In this document: in pieces, positions 33,628-42,407 of the stretch
How the letters are laid out: each line of letters begins with the position of its first letter
Position numbering within the stretch: position 1 is the stretch's first letter
NCBI GenBank assembly: GCA_965220265.1
Contig: CBDCPM010000004.1
Span: forward strand, 3,844,001-3,908,000
Source: Bin87 sp965220265
GTDB lineage: Bacteria > Chloroflexota > Dehalococcoidia > Lucifugimonadales > UBA3495
Length of the DNA stretch: 64,000 bases
Direction of reading: 5' to 3'
Position numbers and translations under genes: made by a program
The notes under the pieces: model-generated
The model's database searches: none
The model's input: the letters and a program-made list of their open reading frames with translations, nothing else
Told to the model about the DNA's origin: nothing

Positions 33628-34488
33628 CTAGTCGGGGAACTCCAGGTCCAGGGAAATGTCCAGCGCGTCAGTGGAATGGGTCAGACCCCCGATGCTGATG
33701 AGATCGACGCCGGTTTCGGCCACCACGCGCACGGTTGCCAACGTGATGCCGCCGGAAGCCTCGATGGATGCCCGGCCGGCGATGATATCCACGGCCTCGC
33801 GCATCATGTCCACCGTCATGTTGTCCAGCATGATGATGTGGGCGCCGGCGTCCACGGCCTCTCGAACCTGCTCCAGCGACTCCACCTCGACCTCAACGCG
33901 GATCGTGTGGGATGCCTGTGCTATGGCGTGCCGCACCACTGCCCCCAGTGGTTCTTCCAACGACGCCCGCGCGGCGAGGTGGTTGTCTTTGATCAGGATA
34001 CCGTCGGCCAGGTTGATGCGGTGGTTGTAGCCACCGCCCATGCGCACGCTGTACTTGTCCAGGAACCGGTGTCCCGGGGCCGTTTTGCGGGTATCGACAA
34101 TTCGGGCCGCCGTCCCCTCTACCGCACGCACGTATCGGTTGGTGGCGGTGGCAATGCCGCTCATCCGCTGCATGAAGTTCAGCGCGGTACGCTCCGCTCT
34201 CAGGATCGCGGCAGCGGATCCCACCACGCTGGCAATGTCCCGACCGGGCTCCAATGGGGCTCCGTCGTCCATCAACAATTCGACCTCAAGATCCGGGTCG
34301 ATCCGTTTGAACACGGCCTCCGCAACGGGGCCCCCGGCAAGTACGCCGTCAGCCTTGGCACGCAGCATGCCGTTTCCCGTCACGCCATTGGGAATCAACG
34401 TTTGGGTGGTCGGATCGTTGAATGCCTGGTCTTCGGTCAGTGCGGCGTCTATCAGGTTGAGGACTTCTGGCGGAAGTTGCTGACTCAT
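33628..34488 (-). CDS. nadC: Nicotinate-nucleotide diphosphorylase (carboxylating)
   Basis: The 286-aa protein is full length for NadC (quinolinate phosphoribosyltransferase). It contains DPTTQTLIP, ERTALNFMQRMSGIAT, IVDTRKTAPGHRFLDKYSVRMGGGYNHR, DGILIKDNHL and IMLDNMTVDMMREAV, covering phosphate- and substrate-binding residues. It makes nicotinate mononucleotide from quinolinate in NAD synthesis. ATG at 34488 is used with a GAGGCG site; the frame extends 16 codons further without support. nadA and nadB are not adjacent. Confidence 0.94.
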   Translation of the reverse strand: MSQQLPPEVLNLIDAALTEDQAFNDPTTQTLIPNGVTGNGMLRAKADGVLAGGPVAEAVFKRIDPDLEVELLMDDGAPLEPGRDIASVVGSAAAILRAERTALNFMQRMSGIATATNRYVRAVEGTAARIVDTRKTAPGHRFLDKYSVRMGGGYNHRINLADGILIKDNHLAARASLEEPLGAVVRHAIAQASHTIRVEVEVESLEQVREAVDAGAHIIMLDNMTVDMMREAVDIIAGRASIEASGGITLATVRVVAETGVDLISIGGLTHSTDALDISLDLEFPD

Positions 34489-34610
34489 GTGCGCCTCGTG
34501 GTTCGCGGAAATCGCTGGATGCCAAGAGTGTGCCACGTCAACTGCCAGCCGGCAAATCCATAACTCGTGCGGGCAAAGTGATTCACCTAATCGGGACCCA
34601 AAACCCCCTG

Positions 34611-34619
34611 TGCTATACT
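34611..34619 (+). promoter_or_regulatory. Extended -10 of the DAK2-DegV-recG transcript
   Basis: TGCTATACT matches the extended -10 class, 38 bp before the start at 34658. No good -35 is visible. The identical word precedes 56871 and, on the other strand, the Nudix gene. Confidence 0.5.
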
Positions 34620-34657
34620 TGCGCCGACCAACTATCTATCTATATAACGCTTTCGGC

Positions 34658-36334
34658 ATGACATCGATTTCCACCACGTTGCAGGGCACCGATTTGCGCC
34701 AGGCCATGCTCGGCGCGGTCGCATACATGGAACTTTATCGGGACGCCGCCAACGCGCTCAACGTTTTTCCTGTACCCGACGGCGACACCGGAACCAATAT
34801 GTTGCTCACGCTTCGAGCCGGCGTCGAGCAAATGAACAAGGACGCTGCCGCCGAAACCGCTGGGGAAGTTGCGGAATCCATCGCCACCGGCGCGTTCTGG
34901 GGGGCCCGTGGCAATAGCGGGGTGATTCTCTCGCAGTTGTTGCGGGGTTTCGCGGACGGGGTCGCCGGAGCCGTGGAGATTGACTCTTCCGACGCCGTGG
35001 CCGCATTCCGTTCGGCCACAGACTCCGCCTATCACGCCGTGAGCCAGCCTCGTGAGGGTACGATGCTGTCGGTAATCCGCGGCGCCTCGGATGCCGCGGT
35101 CCGGGCCAACGACGCCGGGGAGCGCGACGTCGTTGCCTTGTGGCAAGTGGCTTACGACGGCGCCATTGAAGCCCTGGCGCGCACTCCCGATCAGCTTCCG
35201 GTCCTCAAGGAAGCGGGAGTGGTCGACTCGGGAGGCCTGGGGGTAGTGGCCATCATCGGCGGCGCTCTCCAGCATCTGCTGGGGGAAGCTGGACCCGCCG
35301 TTGACCTGGGCCTGCGCAGCGTGGGCGGCGTTATCAACCCACAGCAGACCGCGTCCGTCGCCGTTGACGCCGACTTTCTCGACGCTCACGAGGCGGAAGA
35401 ATTCGGCTACTGCACCCAGTTCGTCATCCATGGGCACGAATTGGATGTCGACACGTTGCGAACCGGATTTTCCGGCATTGCCGATTCCACCGTCATCGTC
35501 GGTGGCGGGCAGGCGGTGCGGATACACGTTCACACCACCGATCCAGGTTCGGCGCTGAGCTACGGCATCGCCTTCGGCGAACTGGATGAGTTGAAAATCG
35601 ACAACATGAGCCGGCAAAACCGCGATTGGGCGGCCGGGCACCGGGAGCGCGCTCGGCCAACCGAGATCCGCCCCGGCGTTTCGGTGATCGCGGTTGCATC
35701 AGGTAAAGGTCTCGCCGACCTGTTCCAGGACGCCGGCTGCGCTGCCATCATTCCCGGCGGGCAGACGCTCAACCCCAGCGCCAGCGAGATAATCGACGCC
35801 GCCATGTCCGCCGGCACCAACGACGTGATCGTGCTTCCCAACAACGGTAACGTCATTCTTACCGCGAACCAGGCTAAAGATGCCGACACTGGAGAAGTGA
35901 CTTTGCACGTCCTGGCAACGCGCACCATGCCGCAGGGCACGGGAGCGCTGCTGGGGTTCAATCCCGAAGTTTCGTTGGCCGACAATCTGGCCAACATGGA
36001 AGCCGCCAGTGGCGCCGTGGAAACCCTTGAAGTGACCCAGGCGGTCCGGGACTCGGTGGTCGACGGCCGAGAGGTCAGGGAAGGCGAATACATGGCGATC
36101 CTGGACGGGAAACTGGCCGCCCTGGCCGAAACAGCCGACACGGCGGTGCGCGAGGGGTTGCAATACTCCGCTGCAGACGAAAACAGCGTGATCACCCTGT
36201 ATTGGGGAGAAGGCGCTTCGGCCGAGACCGCCGCCGCCTTGCAGGAGGAACTGGAAGAATCCTACGGCGGGACGGAGGTGGACGCGTACGAAGGCGGGCA
36301 GCCCCATTACCCATACCTGGTGTCCGTTGAATAA
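34658..36334 (+). CDS. DAK2-domain fatty-acid-kinase-like protein (FakA/YloV)
   Basis: The 558-aa protein begins with a DAK2 ATP-binding domain (NALNVFPVPDGDTGTNMLLTL, ATGAFWGARGNSGVILSQLLRGFADG, KEAGVVDSGGLG) with the Asp residues that hold Mg-ATP. The middle and C-terminal parts match the FakA-specific domain (ESVFVS-like EEFGYCTQFVIHG, VHVHTTDPG, and VLPNNGNVILTANQA). FakA phosphorylates fatty acids bound to a DegV/FakB partner, which is encoded next. ATG 34658 fits the family start; the longer frame is unlikely. Confidence 0.88.
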   Translation: MTSISTTLQGTDLRQAMLGAVAYMELYRDAANALNVFPVPDGDTGTNMLLTLRAGVEQMNKDAAAETAGEVAESIATGAFWGARGNSGVILSQLLRGFADGVAGAVEIDSSDAVAAFRSATDSAYHAVSQPREGTMLSVIRGASDAAVRANDAGERDVVALWQVAYDGAIEALARTPDQLPVLKEAGVVDSGGLGVVAIIGGALQHLLGEAGPAVDLGLRSVGGVINPQQTASVAVDADFLDAHEAEEFGYCTQFVIHGHELDVDTLRTGFSGIADSTVIVGGGQAVRIHVHTTDPGSALSYGIAFGELDELKIDNMSRQNRDWAAGHRERARPTEIRPGVSVIAVASGKGLADLFQDAGCAAIIPGGQTLNPSASEIIDAAMSAGTNDVIVLPNNGNVILTANQAKDADTGEVTLHVLATRTMPQGTGALLGFNPEVSLADNLANMEAASGAVETLEVTQAVRDSVVDGREVREGEYMAILDGKLAALAETADTAVREGLQYSAADENSVITLYWGEGASAETAAALQEELEESYGGTEVDAYEGGQPHYPYLVSVE

Positions 36335-36371
36335 CCGCGCCCAGTCGTGATGCTGCGAAGGAGTATCCCGC

Positions 36372-37205
36372 ATGGCCATCAAAGTCATTACTGACAGTAC
36401 CTGCGACATCGCCAGGGAAACCGTCGACCGCTTCGGAATATCCGTGGTCCCGGCCTACGTCCTGTTTGGGGAAGAGTCCTTTCGCCAAGGGATCGACATC
36501 AATCCCACCCAATTTTACTCCCGCCTCCAGTCATCCGCTCAGTTGCCAAGTACGTCGCAGCCCACTCCCGGCGACTTTATCGGCGCAATGGAGCCTCTGG
36601 TATCAGCAGGTGATCAGGTCGTGTGCATAACGATCGCGAGGCAACTCAGTGGCACCTATAATTCCGCGGCACAGGCCGCTTCCCAATTCGACGATGGCGC
36701 AGTGACCGTGATCGACTCCGGTACCGCTTCCGTCGGGCATACGCTGCAGGTGATCGCCGCCGCCGAAGACGCCGCCGCGCCGGATACGACGTTGGATTCT
36801 GTCGTCTCCGCTGCCCAAACCCGCGCCGGTCAGGGCTATGGGTTCGCCATGGTGGACACGCTGGAATACCTGCAGAAAGGAGGCAGAATAGGAAAAGCTC
36901 AGGCCTTCATGGGTTCGTTGCTCAAGGTGAAGCCCATCCTCAAGGTGGCCGACGGCGAGGTGCTGCCCGTGGACCGCCCCCGCAATCTCCGCCGCGGGTT
37001 GCAGCGTTTGGAGGAATTGGTGCGCGAACAGGGCCCGGCGTCGAAGCTGGCCGTTGCCTACACCACCGACGCGGCCCCGGCGGAAGAGATACGCAACCGT
37101 CTGTCCGACTTGGCGGACCCCGAAAACACCTACACGCTACAGATAGGTTCTGCCATCGGAACCCACATTGGCCCCGGTGCGGTGGCGGTGTCCACCCTCC
37201 CTTGA
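36372..37205 (+). CDS. DegV-family fatty-acid-binding protein (FakB-like)
   Basis: The 277-aa protein has IKVITDSTCDIARE at strand 1, PTPGDFIGAM-type SQPTPGDF, the SRLSGTYNSA-like ARQLSGTYNSAAQAA and the lysine/glycine segment YLQKGGRIGKAQAFMGSLLKVKPIL, all diagnostic of DegV. It binds a fatty acid and presents it to the FakA-type kinase encoded 37 bp upstream. AAGGAG precedes the ATG. Confidence 0.9.
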   Translation: MAIKVITDSTCDIARETVDRFGISVVPAYVLFGEESFRQGIDINPTQFYSRLQSSAQLPSTSQPTPGDFIGAMEPLVSAGDQVVCITIARQLSGTYNSAAQAASQFDDGAVTVIDSGTASVGHTLQVIAAAEDAAAPDTTLDSVVSAAQTRAGQGYGFAMVDTLEYLQKGGRIGKAQAFMGSLLKVKPILKVADGEVLPVDRPRNLRRGLQRLEELVREQGPASKLAVAYTTDAAPAEEIRNRLSDLADPENTYTLQIGSAIGTHIGPGAVAVSTLP

Positions 37206-37256
37206 TGGCCGCACGCCGTAACCGGCACAAGCGGGCCCTCAATTCAGGTCAAGCCA

Positions 37257-39824
37257 ATGGACACTGACCGCCGCGAGACCGCTCCCGTCTGGCGCGAGGC
37301 CTTCAAAAAAATCCTTGCGCTGGAGGAGCACAAGGGCTTTGAGGACAATGCGGTAAATGGCGGTATCCGCCGTTTCATCGAGCGTTGGGAGCCCGAACTC
37401 CGCCAGTGGCTCGGGGATGATTCGGTTCGCGTGGGTCGGCTGATAGCGGCACCCTACCGCGAACTGCCGCCTGAGCAGAGACGCGAGTGGGTTTCGGCCT
37501 GGCGCAGTGTGCTGGCCGGCGGGGCGGACGATCTTCATCCGAAGATCGATGGCCCACCAATCGCGGGAAAAGCCGTCGGCCAACCAACCGCGGCCGCCGC
37601 ACCCGATACCCCGCTGTTCGCCCCGGGCGACGCCTTCCATCACGTCCCGGTCCGCCGGCGCCCACACGTCGGTCCCAAGCCAGCTACGAGCCCGGGCGAC
37701 CCGGACGATCCCGTTTCCGCCGTCAGCCGTAGGGGCGACAAAGCCGTGCAGCGGTTAGAGTCCATGGGAGCCGGTACGGTTCGCGACCTGCTGTACATGC
37801 TGCCCCGCCGATACGACGACCGCGCGGACGTCACGAGCATCGCCGATGTCTACGCCGGCGGAACCTTCACCCTGGAAGGCGCGCTGGCCGATATCCGCTC
37901 CTCCAACGTCGGCCAGCGCAGATTGCAGTTGGTTGAGGGGACTTTGCGCGACAACACCGGCGCCATCGACCTGCAATGGTTCGGGCAGAGGTTTCTCGCT
38001 CGCAGCCTTCGCGCCGGCAGCACTATGGTCGTGCACGGCAAGGCCGAAGTCTACCGTGGCCGATTGACCATCCAGTCGCCCGAATATGACGTGGTCACCG
38101 AATCAACCCCACCCCTGAATGCGGGACGCATCACCCCGGTGTATCGCCTGACCCAGGGCATGACGGCGCGTAACCTGCGGAGCCTCACCTGGCGCGCCCT
38201 GGAACGGTTTTCGGACAGCGTCGCCGAATCGATGCCCGAAGATGCGCTGGCGCGCACCAGGCTGGTAGGTTTGCGCCAGGCCATCAACGACGCGCACTAT
38301 CCGCCGGACCTGTCCCGCGCCGACCAGGCCCGCCGGCGCCTCGCCTTCGACGAAATCCTGTCATTTCAGATGGCTATCCTGGGCCGGCGCCGGCATCGCG
38401 AACGGAGCGCAATCGGAACCCCGGTGCAATACAGCGGCCCTGCAGTCGACGGGTTCCTGTCCGAATTGCCCTTTACTCCCACCAAGGCGCAGGTGCGCTG
38501 CATCGGCGAAATTCTGTCCGACATGGCCCGGGGCACACCGCCCATGAGCCGCTTGTTGCAAGGAGAAGTCGGCAGCGGCAAGACCTTGGTTGCGTTGACC
38601 GCGATACTGGCTGCGACTTCGGACCTCCATCAATCGGCCCTGATGGCGCCCACCGAAGTGTTGGCGGAGCAGCACTTCGTCACCGTGGGCCGTCTCCTCT
38701 CCACCTTCGAGCAACCACTGCAGCAGCCCAACGTTTTCTCGGCGTATCTTCCCAGCCTGCGGCGTCCTTTCACCGTCGGCCTGCTGACCGGTAGCACCCG
38801 GGCCGCGCCACGAAGGGAAGTACTGCGCCTGGCGTCTGAGGGACACCTCGACCTCCTGACCGGCACCCACGCCCTGATACAGGACGGCGTTGATCTTCCC
38901 AACCTCTCCCTGGCCATCACCGACGAACAGCACCGGTTTGGCGTCGCCCAGCGCACTGCTCTCAGGGGCGCCGGGCCGGAGCAACCCCACGCCCTCATGA
39001 TGTCCGCCACCCCGATACCCCGGACACTTCAGCTCACCCTCTACGGCGACCTGGACGTTTCCACCATCGATGAACTCCCTCCCGGACGCCAGGACATCCT
39101 CACCAGAATGGTTCCTGAAGACAAACGCCCGGCCGCGTATGCCTTCGTACGACAACAGGTTGAAGCCGGGCGACAGGCGTTCATCATCTGCCCGTTGGTG
39201 GAGGAATCAGAGAACCTTGACGTGCGTGCTGCCACTGAAGAACATAAGCGACTGTCCGGCGAAGTTTTTCCGGACCTCAACCTCGGCCTTCTTCACGGAC
39301 GCCTGCCATCACGAGCCAAGGACAAGGCGATGCGCCAGTTCCGCGACGGCGAGATAGACGTGCTGATCGCCACCGCCGTTGTCGAAGTCGGCATCGACGT
39401 GCCCAACGCCACGGTGATGATGATCGACGGCGCGGACCGCTTCGGTCTGGCCCAACTGCACCAGTTCCGCGGGCGCGTCGGGCGCGGCGAGCACCGCAGC
39501 TACTGCTTGCTGATGTCCGAAACGGAGTCGGAAAGGGCACGAGAACGATTGTCAGCTCTCGAAGCCAATCACGACGGTTTCAAGCTGGCAGAGATTGACC
39601 TGCAGATGCGCCACGAAGGGGACATCTTCGGCACCACGCAGAGCGGCGACCAGACCATGCTTCGCATCGCCAACGTGTTCGACCAGGACCTGATGGCGCT
39701 GGCCCGCCAGGAAGCTACGGCCATCCTTGATGCCGACCCGGAATTAACCGACCCGAAGCACGCTGGCATCGTTGCGGAAAGGGACCGGTTCCTGGCCCGG
39801 GTTCAGGATAACATCAGCGACTGA
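37257..39824 (+). CDS. recG: ATP-dependent DNA helicase RecG
   Basis: The 855-aa protein includes the RecG wedge/OB domain (about 160-330: LLYMLPRRYDDRADVTSI, GTLRDNTGAIDLQWFGQ) and a superfamily 2 helicase core: Walker A GEVGSGKT, MAPTEVLAEQHF, box DEQHRFG (DExH-like), SATPIPRTLQLTLYGDLD and QFRGRVGRG. An N-terminal extension of about 150 residues precedes the standard domains, as in some Chloroflexota. It remodels stalled replication forks. The fakA-degV-recG order is common in Gram-positive-type genomes. Confidence 0.95.
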   Translation: MDTDRRETAPVWREAFKKILALEEHKGFEDNAVNGGIRRFIERWEPELRQWLGDDSVRVGRLIAAPYRELPPEQRREWVSAWRSVLAGGADDLHPKIDGPPIAGKAVGQPTAAAAPDTPLFAPGDAFHHVPVRRRPHVGPKPATSPGDPDDPVSAVSRRGDKAVQRLESMGAGTVRDLLYMLPRRYDDRADVTSIADVYAGGTFTLEGALADIRSSNVGQRRLQLVEGTLRDNTGAIDLQWFGQRFLARSLRAGSTMVVHGKAEVYRGRLTIQSPEYDVVTESTPPLNAGRITPVYRLTQGMTARNLRSLTWRALERFSDSVAESMPEDALARTRLVGLRQAINDAHYPPDLSRADQARRRLAFDEILSFQMAILGRRRHRERSAIGTPVQYSGPAVDGFLSELPFTPTKAQVRCIGEILSDMARGTPPMSRLLQGEVGSGKTLVALTAILAATSDLHQSALMAPTEVLAEQHFVTVGRLLSTFEQPLQQPNVFSAYLPSLRRPFTVGLLTGSTRAAPRREVLRLASEGHLDLLTGTHALIQDGVDLPNLSLAITDEQHRFGVAQRTALRGAGPEQPHALMMSATPIPRTLQLTLYGDLDVSTIDELPPGRQDILTRMVPEDKRPAAYAFVRQQVEAGRQAFIICPLVEESENLDVRAATEEHKRLSGEVFPDLNLGLLHGRLPSRAKDKAMRQFRDGEIDVLIATAVVEVGIDVPNATVMMIDGADRFGLAQLHQFRGRVGRGEHRSYCLLMSETESERARERLSALEANHDGFKLAEIDLQMRHEGDIFGTTQSGDQTMLRIANVFDQDLMALARQEATAILDADPELTDPKHAGIVAERDRFLARVQDNISD

Positions 39825-39876
39825 TCCGGCCGGATAGAACGCGCGCCGCAGTCGGTTGTTCCCGCGATACTCCGCG

Positions 39877-40551
39877 TCATCCCTCGGAATTAACGTCCCG
39901 GAAACGATATCCGACGTTCCAGATGGTTTCCACGAACCGATGGTCCGGGTCCTCCACCTTGGACCGCAGCCGCCGTATGTGCACGTCCACCGTCCGCGTT
40001 CCGCCCAAGTAATCGTATCCCCACACTTGGTTCAGCAACGCTTCCCGTGTGTAGACCCGGCCCGGGTTGGATGCCAACAGTGTGAGCAGTTGAAACTCCT
40101 TGTAGGTCAGCGAGATCCGCCGGCCGGCCATCGTCACCTCGTAGCTTTGCAGGTCGATGGCCAGTTCTCCCACCCGGATCAACTGCTCGCCGCCGCGCCC
40201 GTCGCGCCGGTACAGTATTTGCCCGACGCGGGCCACCAGTTCGGCGGAATCCAGGGGAGCCACGATGAAGTCGTCGGGATTGATGGCCGGATCGTATTGG
40301 CCGATGGCGTTCTCATCCATTACCAACAGCGTCGGCAGATGCAATTGGCTCACCCGCTCGATGACCGATTGCGCGCCGATTCCTACTGCCGACATGTCCA
40401 GCAACACCACGTCCAACTTGTCCGTGTGCGCCACGTCCTCCAGTTCCAGCACGTCGCTCCCGGCCCGGTAAGCCAACCCGGCGCGGTCGATCTGGCCCGC
40501 CAAGGATGTCATTGCACCGCCCGGCCGCGTGAGCAAAAACACGTTGTACAA
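39877..40551 (-). CDS. OmpR/PhoB-type response regulator with atypical receiver
   Basis: The 224-aa protein has an N-terminal receiver-like domain (1-115) and a C-terminal winged helix (LTYKEFQLLTLLASNPGRVYTREALLNQVWG, GTRTVDVHIRRLRSKVED, GYRF) that binds DNA. The receiver keeps an Asp at VVLLDMSAV, but the acidic pair after strand 1 is missing (VFLLTRPGG) and the conserved Lys is Ala (IVAPLDSAEL). It may not be phosphorylated in the classical way. No histidine kinase is adjacent. The start is TTG by frame; GTG three codons later is possible. Confidence 0.85.
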   Translation of the reverse strand: MYNVFLLTRPGGAMTSLAGQIDRAGLAYRAGSDVLELEDVAHTDKLDVVLLDMSAVGIGAQSVIERVSQLHLPTLLVMDENAIGQYDPAINPDDFIVAPLDSAELVARVGQILYRRDGRGGEQLIRVGELAIDLQSYEVTMAGRRISLTYKEFQLLTLLASNPGRVYTREALLNQVWGYDYLGGTRTVDVHIRRLRSKVEDPDHRFVETIWNVGYRFRDVNSEG

Positions 40552-40601
40552 AGCGATGTCCTGCTGCCTGGAGTGGTACGCCCGAGGGGCCGGGTGCGAA
40601 A

Positions 40602-40630
40602 TTGACGCTTTCCGGTCACCTGTCTATCAT
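40602..40630 (+). promoter_or_regulatory. Promoter of the D-glutamate cyclase gene pair
   Basis: TTGACG (40602-40607), 17 bp, then TATCAT (40625-40630), 71 bp before the ATG at 40702. Confidence 0.6.
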
Positions 40631-40701
40631 TGCGAGATAATGGCGCAATTCTAGCATACGACTCGGCGAACCAATCCTGCCGTCCCCACTGGAGACCCAC
40701 T

Positions 40702-41499
40702 ATGACCACCGCAACGATGCTCCCCACCCAACCTGTTGAACTACGCCGTATAATTCGAGCCGGCGGGTACGCCGGCGTCACCGCGGGCCTGGCGAATGGG
40801 CACGTGCAGGCCAACCTCGCGGTTCTGCCGCGAGACCTCGCGTTCGATTTCCTGCTCTTCTGCCAGCGGAACCCTCGACCCTGTCCTCTGCTGGAAGTCA
40901 TCGAGGCCGGCTCCGTGGAGCCCGTGTTCACCGCCCCGGGCGCGGACATCAGCACCGACATACCAGCCTATCGCATCTACGAGAATGGCCAGATGGTCGG
41001 GGAATTGGAATCGGTTGCCGACGTGTGGCGAGACGACCTGGTGTCGTTCCTGCTGGGTTGCAGCTTCTCCTTCGAAGCCGCCATGGCCGACTCCGGCATA
41101 CCGCTGCGCCACCAGGAAGCCGGCAGCAACGTCCCCATGTACATCACCAACATACCGACCAGGCCGGCCGGCCTGTTCTCCGGCCCCATGGTGGTTAGCA
41201 TGCGCCCTATCCCCCAAGAGCAGATCGTCAGGGCAGTGCAGGTGACCTCCCGGTTCCCGGACACTCACGGAGCTCCCGTGCACATCGGCGATCCTAACTC
41301 CATTGGCATCCGCGACATCCACGCCCCGGAGTTCGGCGACGCTGTCGAAATCCGTCCGGGTGAGACGCCCGTGTTCTGGGCTTGCGGCGTCACCCCGCAG
41401 GCAGTGGCCCTCAATTGCAAACCGCCGCTGATGATCACCCACGCGCCGGGCAAGATGTTCATAACCGACCGCCGCGACGCCGACTACGCAGTAATCTGA
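40702..41499 (+). CDS. DUF1445 (YcsI-like) putative hydro-lyase, D-glutamate cyclase N-half
   Basis: The 265-aa protein fits the DUF1445 family: VTAGLANGHVQANLAVLPRDLAFDFLLFCQRNP, DIPAYRIYENG, FLLGCSFSFE, NVPMYITNIPT, VSMRPIP, RFPDTHGAPVHIGDP and CGVTPQAVAL are its conserved blocks. In mitochondrial D-glutamate cyclase (DGLUCY) this domain is fused to a DUF4392 domain, which is here the next gene. GGAG precedes the ATG. The predicted reaction is reversible conversion of D-glutamate to 5-oxo-D-proline or a similar lyase step. Confidence 0.85.
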   Translation: MTTATMLPTQPVELRRIIRAGGYAGVTAGLANGHVQANLAVLPRDLAFDFLLFCQRNPRPCPLLEVIEAGSVEPVFTAPGADISTDIPAYRIYENGQMVGELESVADVWRDDLVSFLLGCSFSFEAAMADSGIPLRHQEAGSNVPMYITNIPTRPAGLFSGPMVVSMRPIPQEQIVRAVQVTSRFPDTHGAPVHIGDPNSIGIRDIHAPEFGDAVEIRPGETPVFWACGVTPQAVALNCKPPLMITHAPGKMFITDRRDADYAVI

Positions 41500-41511
41500 C
41501 CACGGAGCATC

Positions 41512-42393
41512 ATGACGCGCACAATCGAAGACATCGTTCTCGACCACGACCGGAGGGGAATCGGTGCGCTGCGCCCTCACCTGCCGGAGGACTTTTGCGG
41601 CCAGGCCGCTCGTTACGTCCTGGATCATCCCGGGCCGTTGATCATCACCACCGGCTTCTACATAATGATGAGTGACGCGCCGGAAACCGACGGACCGCCC
41701 GGAGCATTCGCCATTGGCAACGCCGTACGCAGCCTCGGGCATCCGGTGGTCCACCTGGCGGACGCGCCGGTGGCCGGCATAATGTCGTCCTGGCTGGGTC
41801 ATTGCGGTGACCCGTCGCGCGTGGTCGATTTCCCTATCTCCGCCGACCCGGCGGATAACGACGAGTTCGTTGCCGGCGTCGCGACAGAATTTCAGCCGGC
41901 CCTGGTGATCTCAATCGAGCGCTGCTCTCCAGACGCTGACGGCATATACCGCAACATGCGAGGCCGCGACATATCTCCCCAGACAGCCCGCGTGGACCGT
42001 CTGTTTGGCCTCGGGCTGCCGTCGGTTGGTATCGGCGATGGCGGCAACGAAATCGGCATGGGCAATTTGGCCGACATCGTCGCCAAAGCCGACCAACTGC
42101 CCGACCATCCCGCCGTCGTGGGCTGCGACCGACTCATCATATCCAGCACGTCCAACTGGGGCGGCTATGGCCTGGTGGCCGCGCTGTCCCTCGAGGTGGG
42201 CCGCAATCTTCTGCCTGACGTCGACACCGACGCCGACTGCATCCGGTTCCTGGTGGACGCCGGCGCGGTGAGCGGCGTCAGCGGCGAGCACGATTACCTC
42301 GTCGACGAGTTCACCCTGGAGGAAAACGCGGCGGTATTGGTTGAACTGCATGATTTGGTGAACTCCCGCTTGGCCGCTAAATCTGGCACGTAG
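41512..42393 (+). CDS. DUF4392 protein, D-glutamate cyclase C-half
   Basis: The 293-aa protein matches the C-terminal domain of D-glutamate cyclase: HPGPLIITTGFYI, ETDGPPGAFAIGNAVRSLG, SIERCSPDADGIYRNMRGRDIS and GIGDGGNEIGMGNL are conserved. It starts 12 bp after the DUF1445 gene, so the two likely form one enzyme or sequential steps. A small unknown gene follows 14 bp later. Confidence 0.85.
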   Translation: MTRTIEDIVLDHDRRGIGALRPHLPEDFCGQAARYVLDHPGPLIITTGFYIMMSDAPETDGPPGAFAIGNAVRSLGHPVVHLADAPVAGIMSSWLGHCGDPSRVVDFPISADPADNDEFVAGVATEFQPALVISIERCSPDADGIYRNMRGRDISPQTARVDRLFGLGLPSVGIGDGGNEIGMGNLADIVAKADQLPDHPAVVGCDRLIISSTSNWGGYGLVAALSLEVGRNLLPDVDTDADCIRFLVDAGAVSGVSGEHDYLVDEFTLEENAAVLVELHDLVNSRLAAKSGT

Positions 42394-42407
42394 CGCGCGA
42401 ACGCGAC

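Noticed and set aside
33274..34563. 429-aa open frame opposite nadC and the CMD gene
   Set aside because: Antisense shadow spanning two well-supported genes and their promoter.
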